NCBI RefSeq assembly: GCF_029962835.1
Contig: NC_080578.1
Location: 47,795,001 to 47,859,000, forward strand
Length of the DNA stretch: 64,000 bases
Origin: Magnolia sinica
Taxonomy: Eukaryota; Streptophyta; Magnoliopsida; Magnoliales; Magnoliaceae
Reading direction: 5' to 3'
Part shown: positions 37,410-46,790 of the stretch, one piece after another
How positions within the stretch are numbered: the first letter of the stretch is position 1
Layout of the letters: the number at the start of each line of letters is the position of its first letter
Notes under the pieces: model-generated
What the model was told of the DNA's origin: nothing
The model's database searches: none
Seen by the model: only the letters and a program-made list of their open reading frames with translations
Program-made: the position numbers and the translations under genes

Positions 37410-37985
37410 AGTTTATAAAATTTTTGATAATTGTGAAAAAATTGAGACAATTGTGAAAAAATCGAGAATTTTGAAAAAAAAAAATTGAGAGTTTTGAAAA
37501 AGATCTGAATTTTGAATTTTCTAAGAACTAAGAATTTTAAAAAATTTTGAGAACTTTTAAAAAATTAAGAATAAAAAAATGATAATTATGAAAAAGTATG
37601 AATTTTTTTAAAAATTGAGAATTTTTTAAAAATTAAGAATTTTGAAATTTTTTGAAAATTTTGAAAAAAATAAAAAAAGAATTTTGAATTTGAGAATCTT
37701 GAAAAAAATTGGAAAATATTAAAAAATTGAGAAATTTCAAATACTTGAAAATTCTTAAAAAAAATTAAGAATTTCTAAAACCATTGAGAATTGATTTTAT
37801 TTTATTTTTTTGATAATTTTGAAAAAACTTAGATTTTTTTTTTTTTTTTAAAAAAAATTTCAACAAATTTATAACCTTGAAAAAATTTAGAATAAAAAAA
37901 AAAGAATCTTGATTTTTTTTTTTCTTTTTGAGAATTTTTGTAAAATTGATAAAATTAAGAATTAATTTTAGTGCAGGAACCCAAA
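37410..37985. repeat. A-rich imperfect repeats (GAATTTTGAAAAA type)
   Basis: Short units such as TTGAGAATTTTGAAAAA recur with homopolymer A and T runs. No coding signal is seen; the Lys/Phe-rich minus-strand frame is an artefact. Confidence 0.7.
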
Positions 37986-38099
37986 GATGAAATAGATCCA
38001 AATCTCATTTTGGGCCCTGCAAATGAACGGACTCGATTTCCACCTTGCCAGCCACGTGTACCGTAAAGAGATGAGTAAGTATACCATGTTCCGTTTCAT

Positions 38100-38365
38100 A
38101 CGGGTCCCATATATTATCTCCATGGCTTTTATTCATTTTAGAACTTGGAAGCTCGAAGCAGAGCTCTCTCTCAAAATCCCTAAGCTCCGAAAGAAAAATA
38201 GTGCGAAATCATGTTTTACTTCTATAATTCTATCTGTCAAAATCCCCAAGCTCTGAAAGGAAAACAGATCGAAATCGCGTTTAACTTCTACAATTCGATC
38301 CTTTACAATACCTAGAAACATTAATTCTGTCCTCCACACAAGCAATCTCTTCACCGATTTTAGGT
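38100..38365 (+). other. Possible captured 5' leader with tandem duplication and splice donor
   Basis: Two diverged copies of a roughly 66-base unit (starting CAAAATCCCTAAGCTCCG at about 38173 and CAAAATCCCCAAGCTCTG at about 38239) are followed by TTTTAGGTACTCG, which could be a donor site at the end of a non-coding first exon. The following sequence has GATTAGGGTTT motifs of plant gene leaders. A second tandem duplication, of the CTGCATTG(C/T)AATATCAGCG segment, lies at 38590-38700. This is inference only. Confidence 0.3.
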
Positions 38366-38809
38366 ACTCGTTCTCTCTCTTTTTTTTTCTACTAATTTCT
38401 CAACTGAAATCCTCTCGAAAATAAAAAATTGGGGCAGAAATCTCTCATTTTCATGCATTTTCCCCATTTGGCCGTTCAAAATCCAATTTTCACATTTTTT
38501 GGTTCGATCTGAGAAGGTTTTTTTTTTTTTTTTGCAAATCTTGCTTAGGAAGTGGAAAATCCTATCGTTTCTAGCTCATTTGCTGGATTTGAGCAGTTTC
38601 TGCATTGCAATATCAGCGATTAGGGTTTCGTGTTCGATTTGAGAGCAAAACCTTGTTCTCTGCTATGAAATCTGCATTGTAATATCAGCGATTAGGGTTT
38701 ATGTATTTAGATTTTAGAGATTTATCTTTGATTTATGTAATATCATGCATTTGAAATACATTTTGAGATTTAGTATCTTCTAATTTGCTGAGATTTAGAT
38801 GTTAGTTTA

Positions 38810-39830
38810 TCATTTAGAAGAATCATGGTGAATCTTCACCCGAAGGGGATTTTTGATACTCCAGTTGTGTGTGATGCTTGATACACAAGCACAAAGAAAT
38901 TGTACATGTGGCTTACATACACTCAAAGTAAACTGCTTAAATGACAGATCTTTATACTGGAGCTCTTTTTCTATTATTCTTTTTGCCATATCCTTAATTG
39001 AGGGTTGGTTACACCTATGGCCCACACTTCCTAATGCTAGGGAATGCAACATGTCCAGGTAATATTGGAGAGGGTAGAGCATTTTGCTCAGTCAGTTTCT
39101 GTATACGAAGATCAAATATTTCAAAAAAGAGCTCGTATTCAGCAGGTAATTGGCTTGTTCTTATTCTTATTCTCCTCATCTTTGTTTATCATTGTCTGAC
39201 AAGCTTGAAACTGTCATGCTTCTTGTTTTTGGTTGTATCCACAGATAACTATGATTTCTTTACTGATATATGGTTTTGGACTTTTGGTTGGATGTCAGCA
39301 CATAAGTGCTTGATGAAATGTGTCTACATCTGAAATTTGTGGTTGACACTTTGTTGCCATTTCAATGATGAAATTAATGCAAGTCCAAATCCGTGATACG
39401 CTCACTAAGTGTGATGTGAACTCTTTTATCTTTTATTTTTCCTTTCTTTTTTCTGTCATTATCACTATTTAGAGTCTGATAGTTGTACATCTCGGCACTC
39501 AAGTTCTGCATGAATGCACCATGGTTAAGTTTCATTCTTGAAACTTTCTCAATTGAGGTTCTCGAATGTGATTTTCAAAGAGGATTGAAGGTTTTCTTAG
39601 CAAAACTGGCCAAGTGTCTACCCCTAAGAATGCTCTTCGCTGGCAGTCTTAGCATTGTGAAGAATGATTCAACACTAGATGCGGACTATCGAATCAAAAT
39701 CAGATCACAAGCATCATTGATGTCCACACCCATTACATATTGGAATTATACACTGATGCATTTGGCAATGCTTTCACTCAATACAAAATTGTATATTTAT
39801 ATGGGTTGCATGGCTAATTCGTACTCATGA
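38810..39830. other. Unassigned interior of the CACTA element
   Basis: Several open frames of 70-115 codons occur on both strands, for example plus 39483-39830 and minus 38810-39082. None matches a family I recognise. The composition is more balanced than the surrounding A-rich DNA, so further captured gene pieces could lie here. Confidence 0.3.
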
Positions 39831-39886
39831 AAACTACATTGCATTCAGATATGCTATTTCTTTTATAAGAATATTTTATTTTGCAG

Positions 39887-39980
39887 TGATTTTATTATGA
39901 GTAGGCGACTCATAAGCACCTACAATGACTGGTATTCCAAATTCCGAACTCAACCTGCTGCAGTCAGCATTTTGGATATT
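39887..39980 (+). pseudogene. Exon-like segment preceding the NOT1-like exon
   Basis: It is bounded by an acceptor (TTTTGCAG) and a donor (GTAAGT). From an ATG at 39897 it reads MSRRLISTYNDWYSKFRTQP and continues AAVSILDI in phase 0, which fits the phase-0 start of the next exon at 40120. The peptide itself is not recognised. It could be a different source gene or an unusual N-terminal exon of the same gene. Confidence 0.45.
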
Positions 39981-40119
39981 GTAAGTTCTTTATAACGGAC
40001 TGGGAATGTACATGAATGTTCTTATTACATATTTTCCCTTGAGCATCAAGTAGCCCTGTTCCCTATCTTATTTCTTTCCTAGACCTGTAGTTGTAAAACA
40101 ATCTGCTTGCGCTGTGTAG

Positions 40120-40404
40120 TTTGTTGAATATGGGAATGAGGGAAGCATTGTACTGCTCCAAGCCTGCTTAGATCAAGTGAAATTTCAGAGCGAAGACTTT
40201 CAGTCAAAGCCAGATCTTCTATCAGCTATCTTTAGATACTTTTTGGGTAGACCAAATTTCGCCACAGTTTTCTGTGAAGCACTAAAGTGATGAGTGAAGG
40301 ATTTCTAGAAGGTCACTCCAAGCAATTGCATTTGTCTACACCCGAGAAAATTGCTTTTAGTCTTGCTCTGTCAGATTTAGGAAATACGGATTTCAGAATC
40401 AGAG
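40120..40404 (+). pseudogene. NOT1-like: NOT1-like (CCR4-NOT scaffold) N-terminal exon fragment
   Basis: It is bounded by TGTGTAG and GTAAGTTG splice signals. The frame begins FVEYGNEGSIVLLQACLDQ and includes LLSAIFRYFLGRPNFATVFC and EALK. A second frame continues with SEGFLEGHSKQLHLS, PEKIAFSLALSD and FRIRG. This order (a short helix, RPNF.TVFCEAL, then EGFLE..S..L.LS..EKI...LALSDS) is what I know from the N-terminal region of plant NOT1, the scaffold of the CCR4-NOT mRNA deadenylation complex. A TGA follows CEALK, and a few codons are lost relative to the usual CEALRNTxISEGFLE, so the reading frame shifts within the exon. It is therefore a broken capture, not a working gene. The rest of NOT1 (over 2,000 residues) is absent. 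Confidence 0.55.
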
Positions 40405-40797
40405 GTAAGTTGAGTTGATTCTTATACTGTTTTTATATTTTCTGAATTAGTTGTGCAGGTTCCACTTTCAGTTGTGGCTGAGTCCGATTGCCCAACTAAC
40501 ATGTATCATGCATATTTCTATAATAACTTAAAATGTTATTTAGATATACTGAGTCATGTCCTAGTCAAGTTCTCCAGTCGATCTAACCTGACACTGTTCT
40601 TTCATGTCCAATGCCCTTCTCTTCTTTCTGAAGATTTCTCCTTTTCCTTTTTCTTTAATCAAGAGCATCAAGTTATGTCTAGGAGACTTGACATTAGATG
40701 CATTTGGGTTCGAGTTCTGAACCAGTAATATGTTTAGTTGTCATACTTTGTAATGAGACATCCCCTGCTTTTAAAGAAAATGTATGATTCTCTGCAG

Positions 40798-40933
40798 ATG
40801 AACAATCTAATTCTGCAGAATTGCTTTCCTTGAAAACAGAAGATGTAGAGAAAAGACATCAAAGAAATATTCGAGATCATCCATTATTCTTTGGCATCAC
40901 ATTGGGGCTGTTGGCTGAGATAATAAATTCAAG
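40798..40933 (+). pseudogene. Exon-like segment following the NOT1-like exon
   Basis: It is preceded by CTCTGCAG and followed by GTAAATCC. Joined in phase after the NOT1-like exon (one base carried over) it stays open for its full length, including LLSLKTEDVEKRHQRN and PLFFGITLGLLAEIINS. The phase fit suggests it came from the same spliced locus. I do not recognise the peptide as part of canonical NOT1. Confidence 0.4.
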
Positions 40934-41028
40934 GTAAATCCACCTTTAGCTTTTAGAATTATTAGCTATTCATGCAACACAACATAAAGTTGAAGATCTT
41001 TTCAAATCATCCAGTTATTTTCTTCCTT

Positions 41029-41030
<2 letters not shown>

Positions 41031-41067
<37 letters not shown>
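41031..41067. repeat. (AT)n microsatellite
   Basis: About 18 AT units within an intron-like stretch of the captured segment. Confidence 0.95.
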
Positions 41068-41070
<3 letters not shown>

Positions 41071-41161
41071 AAATGAATAAACACCGTGTAGTATAGCAAT
41101 CATTGGCAGCCGGTGTGGGTGTCATTTAAGTTGGAGTTTCTCTCTAATTCTTTCCTTAATT

Positions 41162-41250
41162 ATACAAGTCTTTAAAGCTGTTGATGCATGTAAGAATGTT
41201 CTGAGAGGTTTACATGACAGCAAGATTGCCCAAAGGGAGCTGGATCGGGT
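41162..41250 (+). pseudogene. Possible exon fragment
   Basis: A short open stretch reads FKAVDACKNVLRGLHDSKIA and QRELDR, followed by GTTAGT, which could be a donor. The acceptor and phase do not join cleanly to the previous exon-like segment. Unrecognised. Confidence 0.25.
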
Positions 41251-41809
41251 TAGTATTTTCCCTTTACTCACCTCACCTTATCCCAATTTTCTTGCAATAC
41301 TACCACAATCTTTTGTTTAAGGGGCCAATTGGAGCCTTTTAAAACCAACTAGATTCCTTTTGAAGCATAGGTTTCCTCTAAGCATGCATCGGGTTAGTTG
41401 ATTCGTTATAGATACCTTACCACGAGAATTTCAGCGACACTGTAAATTTGCGAAAAAAAAAAGAAGCTTTCATTTTGAATTTTTTGGTATTTAGGACAAG
41501 CCAACCTCTCAAAAGGACACTTGATTGTTCAAAGTCCAAACTATACACAGATCTTAAAAGTGGAAATGATTATATGCAAGTAGGAGATTATTAAAAAAAA
41601 CAATCCTCATAGGTTATTAACATGATTAATAGAACTAAGTAGGAATTTTTTTTTTCTTTTTAAATCATCATGGGTTATTAACATAATTAACAGAACAAAT
41701 AAATAGGTTCAAATCATTTATATATACAGGTTATGAGATTCAATAGCATTCTTGAGTTATTTATTATCACCATTATGTTAGCTCAACTTGCTTGCTTTTT
41801 CTACCTCAG

Positions 41810-42464
41810 CGATCACAATAGCTGTCACAATTGTAGAGATTCTGAAGAAAAAAGGGCTGGCTATTGAGAAGAGTGAGCCCAACTTGGGTTGTTGCCTATC
41901 ATGTTCCCTTGTCAACACTTGCGAATTACAAATAATAATAATAATCTGTTCTTCCATCATGAGCAGGGATTTTGATGTCTATAGTCGACATGAAGGATGA
42001 ATCTAAGGGTCATCTCATTCCAAAAGCGAAGGTTGGCACTGTTAATGCTAGTTTTTAATATTTATCATGTCAAATTAATCATCCTTACTACCTTCTTCTT
42101 CTTCTTTTCTTATTTGAAGTGATCAAATTCAAATACCCATGCTTTTTTTACCAGCATGGTTGATTATTTCTCCGATTTTATCAAACCACCCCCCTCAATT
42201 TCTTTCGGAAAGACACGAGCATATATAATTCTTCTCTTTGGCTACATTAGTTACTTGATCTCAACAACCAGACTCCCGTTTACTTTTTATTTTTGGGAGG
42301 TAGCTGTTTGCATACACTGATGTTTGCAGTTGTAATGTTTTTGTTCTTACTTGTTATAGATTGAGGTATTGCTGGGGAAGACTGAGAAATTCGATGATCT
42401 GATGGTTGTCGTTGCTGCCAAAGGGAGGCAGTTGGAGACAATAAAGCATGATGGCAAACCATAG
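41810..42464 (+). pseudogene. Alba-domain protein, C-terminal half (three exons), captured fragment
   Basis: Three exons lie at 41810-41872, 41967-42031 and 42360-42464. They have CTCAG, GAGCAG and TTATAG acceptors and GTGAGC and GTTGGC donors. Splice phases fit throughout and the frame stays open to TAG at 42462-42464. Peptides are ITIAVTIVEILKKKGLAIEK, then ILMSIVDMKDESKGHLIPKA, then IEVLLGKTEKFDDLMVVVAA and a short tail. These match the second half of the small plant Alba proteins of the At2g34160 type (AIATVVTVAEILKNNG..., VDIKDDSRGRPVQKAK, IEITLVKTENFDELM), which bind RNA or DNA as dimers. The usual N-terminal half (KKPLFFYVNLAKRYM...ELSALGM) is not seen upstream. The piece is thus a partial gene, but its surviving frame is intact, which is unusual for a random capture. 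It could be expressed as a fusion with upstream exons. Confidence 0.75.
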
Positions 42465-42835
42465 TTCTGGAATTCCATCATATTTTGATTTTCATTTCTT
42501 TTTTGCTCCTGGTGTCCTGTTTAAGTGATAGAGGTTGGGGAATTTTCAAGTAGAGTTGCTGCTGTCATTAATGGAAAAGAGCAGAGTTGAGAGAGGCACT
42601 GTGCGTGTAGACATCTTGGGATCATTTCATCTGTATGGCCCTTTTCTTTTCTCCTTTTATGGGAGTTTTTGATGATACAGACAATCTGTTGTTTGGTGGT
42701 CAGACTACTGTTGTATTGTTTGAGTCCTGTTTTTGCATCTTCCTTTGACTGATGCTGACTGATTGATAGCAAACAGTAAAAGCTTTGGTGATCTTCCATC
42801 TTTGTTGTTTCCAAACTGAGACTACAACTCCCGTG

Positions 42836-43085
42836 GCTAAAGGGTTTAGCCTCGGTTGTTGAGAACTGTGGTTAAAAATAGATTTAACTTCAATTGGAGG
42901 CAATTGAGGCTAAAATTTGGATTTAGTATCAGTTGGAAACAATGGAGGCTAAAATTTTGATTTAGCCTCATTTCAAGAAAACTGAAGCTAAAAAAGTTCT
43001 TTTGGCTTCACTTGAAGAATTAAGGCTATAAAAGTCATTTTAGCCTCGGTTGCTAAAACTGAGGCTAAAGCCTTTAGCCACAGGG
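42836..43085. repeat. Right subterminal repeats of the CACTA element
   Basis: Five or six units containing TTTAGCCTCGGTTG or TTAGCCTCATTTC and GAGGCTAAAA, matching the family of repeats at the left end. Together with 36560-37250 they define the two sides of one element. Confidence 0.8.
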
Positions 43086-43117
43086 GTTTCAATCTCTCTC
43101 TCTCTCTCTCTAGCGAA

Positions 43118-43171
43118 GAAGTAATGGAGAAAAATCGGTTCGCTTAAGAGTTTCATGGCGACGTTCAGCAA
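43118..43171. repeat. 54-bp direct duplication, right copy
   Basis: Identical to 36480-36533. It lies about 30 bases beyond the right subterminal repeats and is preceded by a CT-rich run, as is the left copy. Confidence 0.95.
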
Positions 43172-43268
43172 GGAAAGCGAGTTATATTCCTCTGGTTTCA
43201 GACCAACATTGCACGTTATTGTTGTTTTATTAATCGGCTGGGTCGGATTAATGGGACCCGCAGAATGA
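43155..43268 (+). other. Short open frame spanning the right duplication copy
   Basis: A 37-codon frame starts MATFSKESELYSSGF in the duplicated block and contains a hydrophobic run (VIVVLLIGWVGL). The left copy shares only the first codons. It could be the start of a disrupted host gene or chance. No family is recognised. Confidence 0.15.
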
Positions 43269-43424
43269 ACGGTTCAGATCATTGTCCTTGGATGGTGGGT
43301 TTGAAGTCGATGATGGGTCCGAGACCCTCGTTGTGATGCAGAGATGAAAAGAGAGGGAGAGGGTTCAGGCGGTGACGTGCTTCCGTGACTGTAGACTTTT
43401 TTTTTTTTTTTTTCTCTTATGAAA

Positions 43425-43590
43425 TGCAGTGGGCCCCATTAAGCTGTTGTAACAAATTCACTCTGTCCATCAGCATTGCCTGCTCACGTTGGGACCAGAG
43501 CTAAAAAATGGAGCCAATCCAAAACTCAAGTGGCTATAGGAAAGGGAGACGTAGGATTTGATTCCCAATATTGAAAAAATCAAGTTGTTT
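43425..43590. repeat. MITE-like fragment
   Basis: It contains ATTCACTCTGTCCATCAG, GGAGCCAATCCAAAACTC and GGATTTGATTCCCA and resembles 3322-3474. Confidence 0.55.
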
Positions 43591-43593
43591 CAG

Positions 43594-43905
43594 TATGTGT
43601 TTTATCCACCCCTTCCTTCCATTTTTCCAGCTCATTTTACATCATTAGCCCAAAAACGGGGCAGATCAAGATCTCAAGCGGACCACACCATAGGAAATAA
43701 TAGTGATTGAAATCTTACCATGAAACTTCTTGAGGACACCAAAGCTTTGGATCAAGTTGATATTTGTGTTTTCCCTTCATCCCTCGTGGGCTTGCAATCA
43801 CCGCTGTTTTCCTGTGGTGTGGTACACTTGAGATTTGTATGTACCTATTTTCGGGCGTAAAATAAGCTGAAAAATGGATGGACGGGGATAAAAGACATAC
43901 ATAAT
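43594..43905. mobile_element. Inverted-repeat MITE
   Basis: The left arm (TTTATCCACCCCTTCC, then CCATTTTTCCAGCTCATTTT, then CTCAAGCGGACCACACCA) is mirrored on the right (CACACCACAGG-type block near 43815, AATAAGCTGAAAAATGGATGG near 43862). It is foldback-like, about 310 bases, with no coding capacity. Confidence 0.65.
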
Positions 43906-44141
43906 CCACTTAGCAGTGAGGTCACTAATGGCAGTGTCATAATGCAATCCGCGTCCTTGGAAACAATCATCAGCTAATGTGCTCATTGATCCGAGCCGTC
44001 TATTAGATCAGCAACGTCTTGGACATGTCATTGGCCGAATCGCAGATTAATTGGATAGTCTGAACCATGCAAAAGATACCCATCAATTGGACGGAAATAA
44101 AATTTTATACCGAAAAGGTGAAGAGGCTAAAAATATACGGA

Positions 44142-44650
44142 AGCGGATTGCGTACTGAGTAAACTCTGTGGGGTTCACCATGATCTATGTATTTTATCCA
44201 CTCCATCCATCCATTTTATCAGATAGTTTTATGGCATGAGACCAAAAATTAAGAATATCCAAAGCTCAAATGCACCACACCACTTGAAACAGTATAAATT
44301 GAACGTATACCGTTGAAAAATTCTTGAGTCTCACATTTTTTTGGGATTAAGCTTATATTTGTTTTCCCCCCCTCATCCATGTCTTTGTGATCTTATTAAC
44401 AGGTTGGATGACAAATAGACATCACTGTGGAGCCTAAAAAGTTTTCAACGATGGAAATCATTATTCCACTGTTTCCTGTAGTATGATCCACTTGGAATTT
44501 TGGATATGCTTCAACTTTGGGCTCAACCCATTAAATAGCTGGAAAAACGTATGGACGGTGTGGATAAACCACTTATTTTCACGGTGGGCCCAACTGAGTT
44601 TACTCAGTACCATAAAAGCCTACTGAGTAACTCAGTACGCAATCCGATTC
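44142..44650. mobile_element. MITE with GCGGATTGCGTACTGAGT ends
   Basis: The left end GGAAGCGGATTGCGTACTGA is mirrored by ACTCAGTACGCAATCCGATTCC on the right. Internally, mirrored CCACTCCATCCATCC/GTATGGACGGTGTGGAT and CACACCACTTGAAACAG/CACTGTTTCCTGTAG blocks form long imperfect arms. Non-coding. Confidence 0.8.
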
Positions 44651-45189
44651 CAAAATATACTGGCCGTCTAACTAATGGACGTTGTAAGATCCACCAAGAT
44701 AGCCATCAATTTTCCAGTTTGAATTTTTGGGCAATGGCTTATCCGAGAGCTGGCCGTTTTAATGGACGGCTAGGATCAATGAGCATACGTGGCCCCTGAA
44801 GTTGTAAGAACGGTGAGCCTCAGATCCGACAAATATCTCGAGAAATAGCAGCCTTAGCTATGGGACGCAACGTTAGGATGCAATTTAATTTTTCAGGTAT
44901 AGTGAATAGATCTTATTTACAATCTGGGAAGGCATAATGATACTGCACACGTGGCATTTGGGTATCCCAATGAAATTGCTCAGAGAGTGCATGGGGCGTA
45001 ATAAAAACATCAAATTAGAGGACCATTACAACCGTCAGATTTGTGGTCAGGAAATGGACGGTGAATATGAGTAACAATCAAAAGGAATTAATTAATAAAA
45101 TGCTAGGTTCGTCCCATCAATCTGATTTCGGATTTAGTCCATCTACGGTAAAATCACTTCTTTTATTGATTTTTTAGTGTATAATCCTT

Positions 45190-45190
<1 letters not shown>

Positions 45191-45226
<36 letters not shown>
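45191..45226. repeat. (CT)n microsatellite
   Basis: Eighteen CT units. Confidence 0.95.
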
Positions 45227-45229
<3 letters not shown>

Positions 45230-45314
45230 CTGAATTTTGAGAAGATCCACGACCTGAAGACGTGCAGAGGATAATCTGCTATTCGGACGCGGCTTTCCTT
45301 GTATCCCGGGTTAC

Positions 45315-45898
45315 ATGGAAGCGGATTGCGTGGTGTCACACACACCACCGACCGGGAGCGGATGAGGTGTTACCCGGACAACTCCTAAACGGGTGTTATC
45401 CTTACCTTGTGGGCCAACCTTGATGATTTTTTTATATATCAAAGCCACCCATCCATTTTTCCGACTCATTTTATGCTGTTGTGCCAAAACTTAAGAAGAT
45501 CCAAATCACTGGTGAACCACACCACTGATAAAACAAGTGAATGACTATTAAAATCTTTTTTAGGCCACAAAAGATTTGGATCATCCAGGTCTGTTTGACC
45601 CTATCAATGGGTTGGATGGCAAATAAAAATCATGGTTCTGCCTAAGGTGGGCACGCTTGCTTGTTCGAATCTTATAACTTGGGATTGATCGAAAACACGA
45701 TAAAATAGTCACAAACATCATGGTGGCCCCACTAACTTACCGTTTTTGGATTTGCCTTTTTTTTTTTTGGCCCATTTCCTAATATGATCTTGCAAAACAG
45801 ATGGATGAGGTAGATTTATTATAAACATCACAGTGGGCCCCACCTAGCTTCCTATCACAAAAAGCTCCTATGAAAGGCTTTTGCAAGCAATCCACATC
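45315..45898. mobile_element. MITE related to the element at 44142-44650
   Basis: It begins GGAAGCGGATTGCGTGG and ends GCAAGCAATCCACATCCG, with internal CCACCCATCCATTTTTCC and AACAGATGGATGAGGTAGAT arms. The right arm is more diverged. Non-coding. Confidence 0.65.
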
Positions 45899-45959
45899 CG
45901 AAGTGAAATTGACATCCCCGCTTTTCATTTTGTACAAGTGGAGCTAATCCAATGTTCGA

Positions 45960-46790
45960 ATTATCTCCAATATTATCGAAATATCTCAGATATTATCTTT
46001 ATCTCTAGCTCAGTGATACTGATTATACTGTTAACGATACCAATAACACTAGCAGTATAAGAATTCTAAGTATTAAAAATATATCACTAAATATCACCAA
46101 CATATCAATATCGCTAATGTAATCACCAATATTTTCAACTATGTAAATTTTGGGTGTCGCTTGTATTGCCAATGCATCAATATTGCCAATGTATAGTTGA
46201 TATATTTCAACTATGAAAATTTTAGGTAATGCTTGTATGTATCGACGATATTTCAATAGTAAATTTTTATTTCAAAATTTTTTTTTTTTTTTTATAGACA
46301 CATGGTTGTATTTAGTATTCAATTTGTCATTGATAATATTGATAATATCTCGATATTATCGATATCGCAACATGCACGATATTGAGACCATGATCTTTCG
46401 TTTCCTTTCCAATTGTCGATAATTTATTGGTGAAATATCATGTGTTATTGATATTTTGCAATATCAATGGATGTTTGGATGAGAGGTTAGATGGTTAAAT
46501 AGGCTGGATGGGATGGTTGGATTGATTTCTTACAACAGCACATGCTTTTAAGGCCCCATTAAATGAAAATTTGTTATGTATATATTCTTTTTACAATTGT
46601 TTTATTTCTATATATGCAAATGCCCATTTTAACATTTCTTAAAGTTTCGCTGAATATTCCACCGTTTTTCGTATGTTTCCTAACATTTCCAGTTATCGGC
46701 GATGTTATTAGCGATATCAATATTGTTTCTGTATCTCGGCCAGCGAAACTTGTAGTGATACCGATACCTTGAACACTGAGCTCATCCAGA
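45960..46790. repeat. Degenerate GATAT/ATCGATAT-rich repeat
   Basis: Many short ATATTATCGA, GATATCGC and ATATCACCA-like motifs in both orientations. It is probably an old dispersed element. No coding signal is seen. Confidence 0.45.

Larger units (their letters stand above)
36546..43090 (+). mobile_element. Pack-CACTA-like DNA transposon carrying host gene fragments
   Basis: The left end reads CACTACAAGAAAGTAGGCC, the canonical terminus of plant CACTA (En/Spm) elements. It is followed by a long array of TTTAGCCTCGGTTG-type subterminal repeats (36560-37250). The right side carries the same repeats in mirrored context (42836-43085, ending AAAGCCTTTAGCCACAGGGG), but the last bases do not form a clean CACTA end, so the right terminus is degenerate. 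No transposase (TNP2/TNPA-like) frame is visible, so the element is non-autonomous. Its interior holds exons resembling NOT1 and an Alba-domain protein on the plus strand, with introns. That is the definition of a gene-capturing Pack element. No 3-bp target duplication is clear; instead a 54-bp direct duplication lies outside both ends. Confidence 0.75.

Noticed and set aside
39483-39830. 115-codon plus-strand frame inside the CACTA element
   Set aside because: It may be captured sequence, but I recognise no family and splice signals are ambiguous, so it was left as unassigned interior.
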